In this document: positions 6,075 to 7,371 of the stretch, one piece after another | How the letters are laid out: every line of letters starts with the position of its first letter | Numbering within the stretch: the stretch's first letter is position 1 | NCBI GenBank assembly: GCA_964570325.1 | Contig: CAZMXS010000113.1 | Coordinates: 1 to 7,371 of the forward strand | Length of the DNA stretch: 7,371 nucleotides | Origin: CAZMXS01 sp964570325 | GTDB taxonomy: Bacteria; Verrucomicrobiota; Kiritimatiellia; CAIQIC01; CAZMXS01 | Direction: 5' to 3' | The notes under the pieces: model-generated | Database searches by the model: none | What the model was told of the DNA's origin: nothing | What the model saw: only the letters and a program-made list of their open reading frames with translations | Program-made: the position numbers and the translations under genes

Positions 6075-7371
6075 CAGCTACGAATTTCTGTTTGCTTTCC
6101 TGCCGCTGGTCCTGGCGGTTTACTATCTGCTGCGGGCCAACCGCGCCCGGCTGGTATTTCTGACGCTGGCGAGTTACTTGTTCTATGGCTGGTGGGATTA
6201 CCGGTTTTGCGGCCTGATGCTGTTCACGACGACGGTGGATTATCTGGTCGCGCGGATGATCCACGGCGCGACCACGTTACGCGCCCGGCGCGGGTGGTTG
6301 GCGGTTTCCATTTTTGCCGATCTCTCCGTGCTGGGTTTCTTCAAGTATTTCGACCTGCTGGCCGGCACGATTAATCGTGCGGCATCGGCCTTTGCCGGCG
6401 CGCCTCAGGTGTTATTACCGATTCTGCACATCATCCTTCCGGTTGGAATTTCATTCTACACATTCCAGAGCATGAGCTACACGATTGATGTGTATCGGCG
6501 CGCCGCGCAACCGGCGCCGTCGTTCTGGAATTTTGCCTGCTTTGTTTCGCTGTTCCCCCAGCTCGTGGCCGGACCCATCGTGCGGTATCATGACCTCGCG
6601 GCGCAGTTGGTGCAACGTACGCATTCTTGTGAGAAGGCGGCCGCCGGCATCAGTTTCTTTATCATGGGCTTGGCCAAGAAGGTGGTCTTGGCCGACAGCG
6701 TCGTGCCGTTCGTGGATACGGCGTTTCGTTCCGGGGCGCCGGGCTTCGCGGACGCCTGGGTCGGGATCATCGCCTACGCGATGCAAATTTATTATGACTT
6801 CAGCGGCTATTCCGACATGGCCGTAGGCCTGGGCTTGATGCTGGGTTTCCAGTTTCCGCAGAACTTCAATTCACCCTACAAGGCCGGGTCAATCACCGAG
6901 TTCTGGCGGCGTTGGCACATATCGCTGTCCACCTGGCTTCGTGACTATCTTTACATTCCCCTCGGTGGCAATCGGCATGGCCCGTGGCGCACCTATGGCA
7001 ACCTGTTGTTGACCATGCTGCTCGGCGGGCTTTGGCACGGAGCCAATTGGACTTTCCTGTTTTGGGGTGGGTTCCACGGGACACTACTGGCACTGGAGCG
7101 AGCGGTCGGCAAGCGCAGCCTGTGCTGGTGGGCGCCGGTTTGGGCGCAGCGCGCGTTCACTTTCGGGCTGGTGCTGATAGCCTGGGTGTTTTTCCGCGCG
7201 GGCGGGTTGGGGGTGGCCCTGAATTACCTGGCGGGTATGCTGGGATTACATGGCTGGGGGGAAGGCGCCGCGCGCGTGGCGCGCGAGGCGCCTTGGTCCG
7301 GCATATTGCTGGGCTGCTGCCTGCTATTGACCTGGTGCGCGCCCAATAGTAGGGAATTGATGGGCCGTTCC
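6064..7371 (+). CDS. MBOAT-family O-acyltransferase, AlgI/DltB-like (3' partial)
   Basis: The frame is open from ATG 6064 to the last base, giving 436 residues. Family members are commonly about 460-520 residues, so a short C-terminal part is missing. The start MLFNSYEFLFAFLPL is the typical AlgI-like N-terminus and fixes the start codon. Many hydrophobic spans follow, for example about 5-22, 31-45, 77-95, 115-135, 229-245, 360-378 and 403-418. Signature segments are SFYTFQSMSYTIDVYR (about 136-151), FPQLVAGPIVRY, QIYYDFSGYSDMA (241-253), FWRRWHISLS with His285, and LLGGLWHGANW with His325. The last histidine is the MBOAT residue shown to be essential in AlgI. The enzyme sits in the cytoplasmic membrane and passes an acyl group, usually acetyl, toward an extracellular polysaccharide. 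It normally works with a periplasmic SGNH/AlgJ/AlgX-like partner, which may be encoded just downstream. There is no clear Shine-Dalgarno site, so coupling to the overlapping upstream ORF is likely. Confidence 0.95.
   Translation, partial: MLFNSYEFLFAFLPLVLAVYYLLRANRARLVFLTLASYLFYGWWDYRFCGLMLFTTTVDYLVARMIHGATTLRARRGWLAVSIFADLSVLGFFKYFDLLAGTINRAASAFAGAPQVLLPILHIILPVGISFYTFQSMSYTIDVYRRAAQPAPSFWNFACFVSLFPQLVAGPIVRYHDLAAQLVQRTHSCEKAAAGISFFIMGLAKKVVLADSVVPFVDTAFRSGAPGFADAWVGIIAYAMQIYYDFSGYSDMAVGLGLMLGFQFPQNFNSPYKAGSITEFWRRWHISLSTWLRDYLYIPLGGNRHGPWRTYGNLLLTMLLGGLWHGANWTFLFWGGFHGTLLALERAVGKRSLCWWAPVWAQRAFTFGLVLIAWVFFRAGGLGVALNYLAGMLGLHGWGEGAARVAREAPWSGILLGCCLLLTWCAPNSRELMGRS
7262..7294. repeat. Imperfect palindrome (15-base arms, 3-base loop) inside the MBOAT gene
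   Basis: Bases 7262-7276 and 7280-7294 are reverse complements at 14 of 15 positions. The only mismatch is G7270 against A7286, and the loop is TGG (7277-7279). Most pairs are G-C, so the RNA or single-stranded DNA hairpin would be very stable. It lies within codons for an Ala/Arg-rich stretch (EGAARVAREAP) between two membrane segments. It has no T-run after it, so it is not a standard intrinsic terminator. Confidence 0.7.

Noticed and set aside
6984..7349. A + strand open frame of 121 codons in another frame within the MBOAT gene.
   Set aside because: It overlaps the catalytic segment of a clear membrane acyltransferase and encodes a low-complexity Gly/Ala/Arg-rich product.

Overview
The window is a GC-rich bacterial segment in which every credible gene lies on the + strand and genes are packed end to end. 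It reads as the interior of a surface-polysaccharide (exopolysaccharide, capsule or O-antigen type) biosynthesis and modification operon. No rRNA, tRNA, CRISPR array, insertion sequence or phage gene is visible. The organism cannot be named from this sequence. GC-rich coding, dense overlaps and this gene mix suggest a free-living, probably Gram-negative bacterium, and a member of a less-studied phylum is plausible but unproven.

Layout: (1) bases 1-398, the C-terminal end of a family 4 (GT-B) glycosyltransferase whose start lies upstream; (2) 417-2690, a 757-residue fusion of a Trm112-like zinc ribbon, a class I SAM methyltransferase and a complete GT4 glycosyltransferase; (3) 2687-3706, a NodB/WalW-like polysaccharide deacetylase homologue; (4) 3703-4872, a CelD/BcsL-type (FemAB-like) GNAT acyltransferase; (5) 4869-5555, a class I SAM methyltransferase; (6) 5552-5839, the N-terminal half of another class I methyltransferase, apparently truncated; (7) 5859-6074, a small unrecognised ORF; (8) 6064-7371, an AlgI/DltB-like MBOAT O-acyltransferase that runs off the window end.

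Genes 2 to 6 are chained by four identical four-base ATGA overlaps, so translation is very likely coupled and the genes co-transcribed. Together they provide sugar transfer (two GT4 modules), methylation (up to three methyltransferase domains), N- or O-acylation (GNAT and MBOAT) and possibly deacetylation. The inferred role is assembly and decoration of an extracellular glycan.

The most notable items are the one-chain methyltransferase-glycosyltransferase fusion, the broken-looking junction between genes 6 and 8, and a strong imperfect palindrome inside the MBOAT gene. There is no gene-free stretch above 300 bases; the only gaps are 399-416 and 5840-5858.
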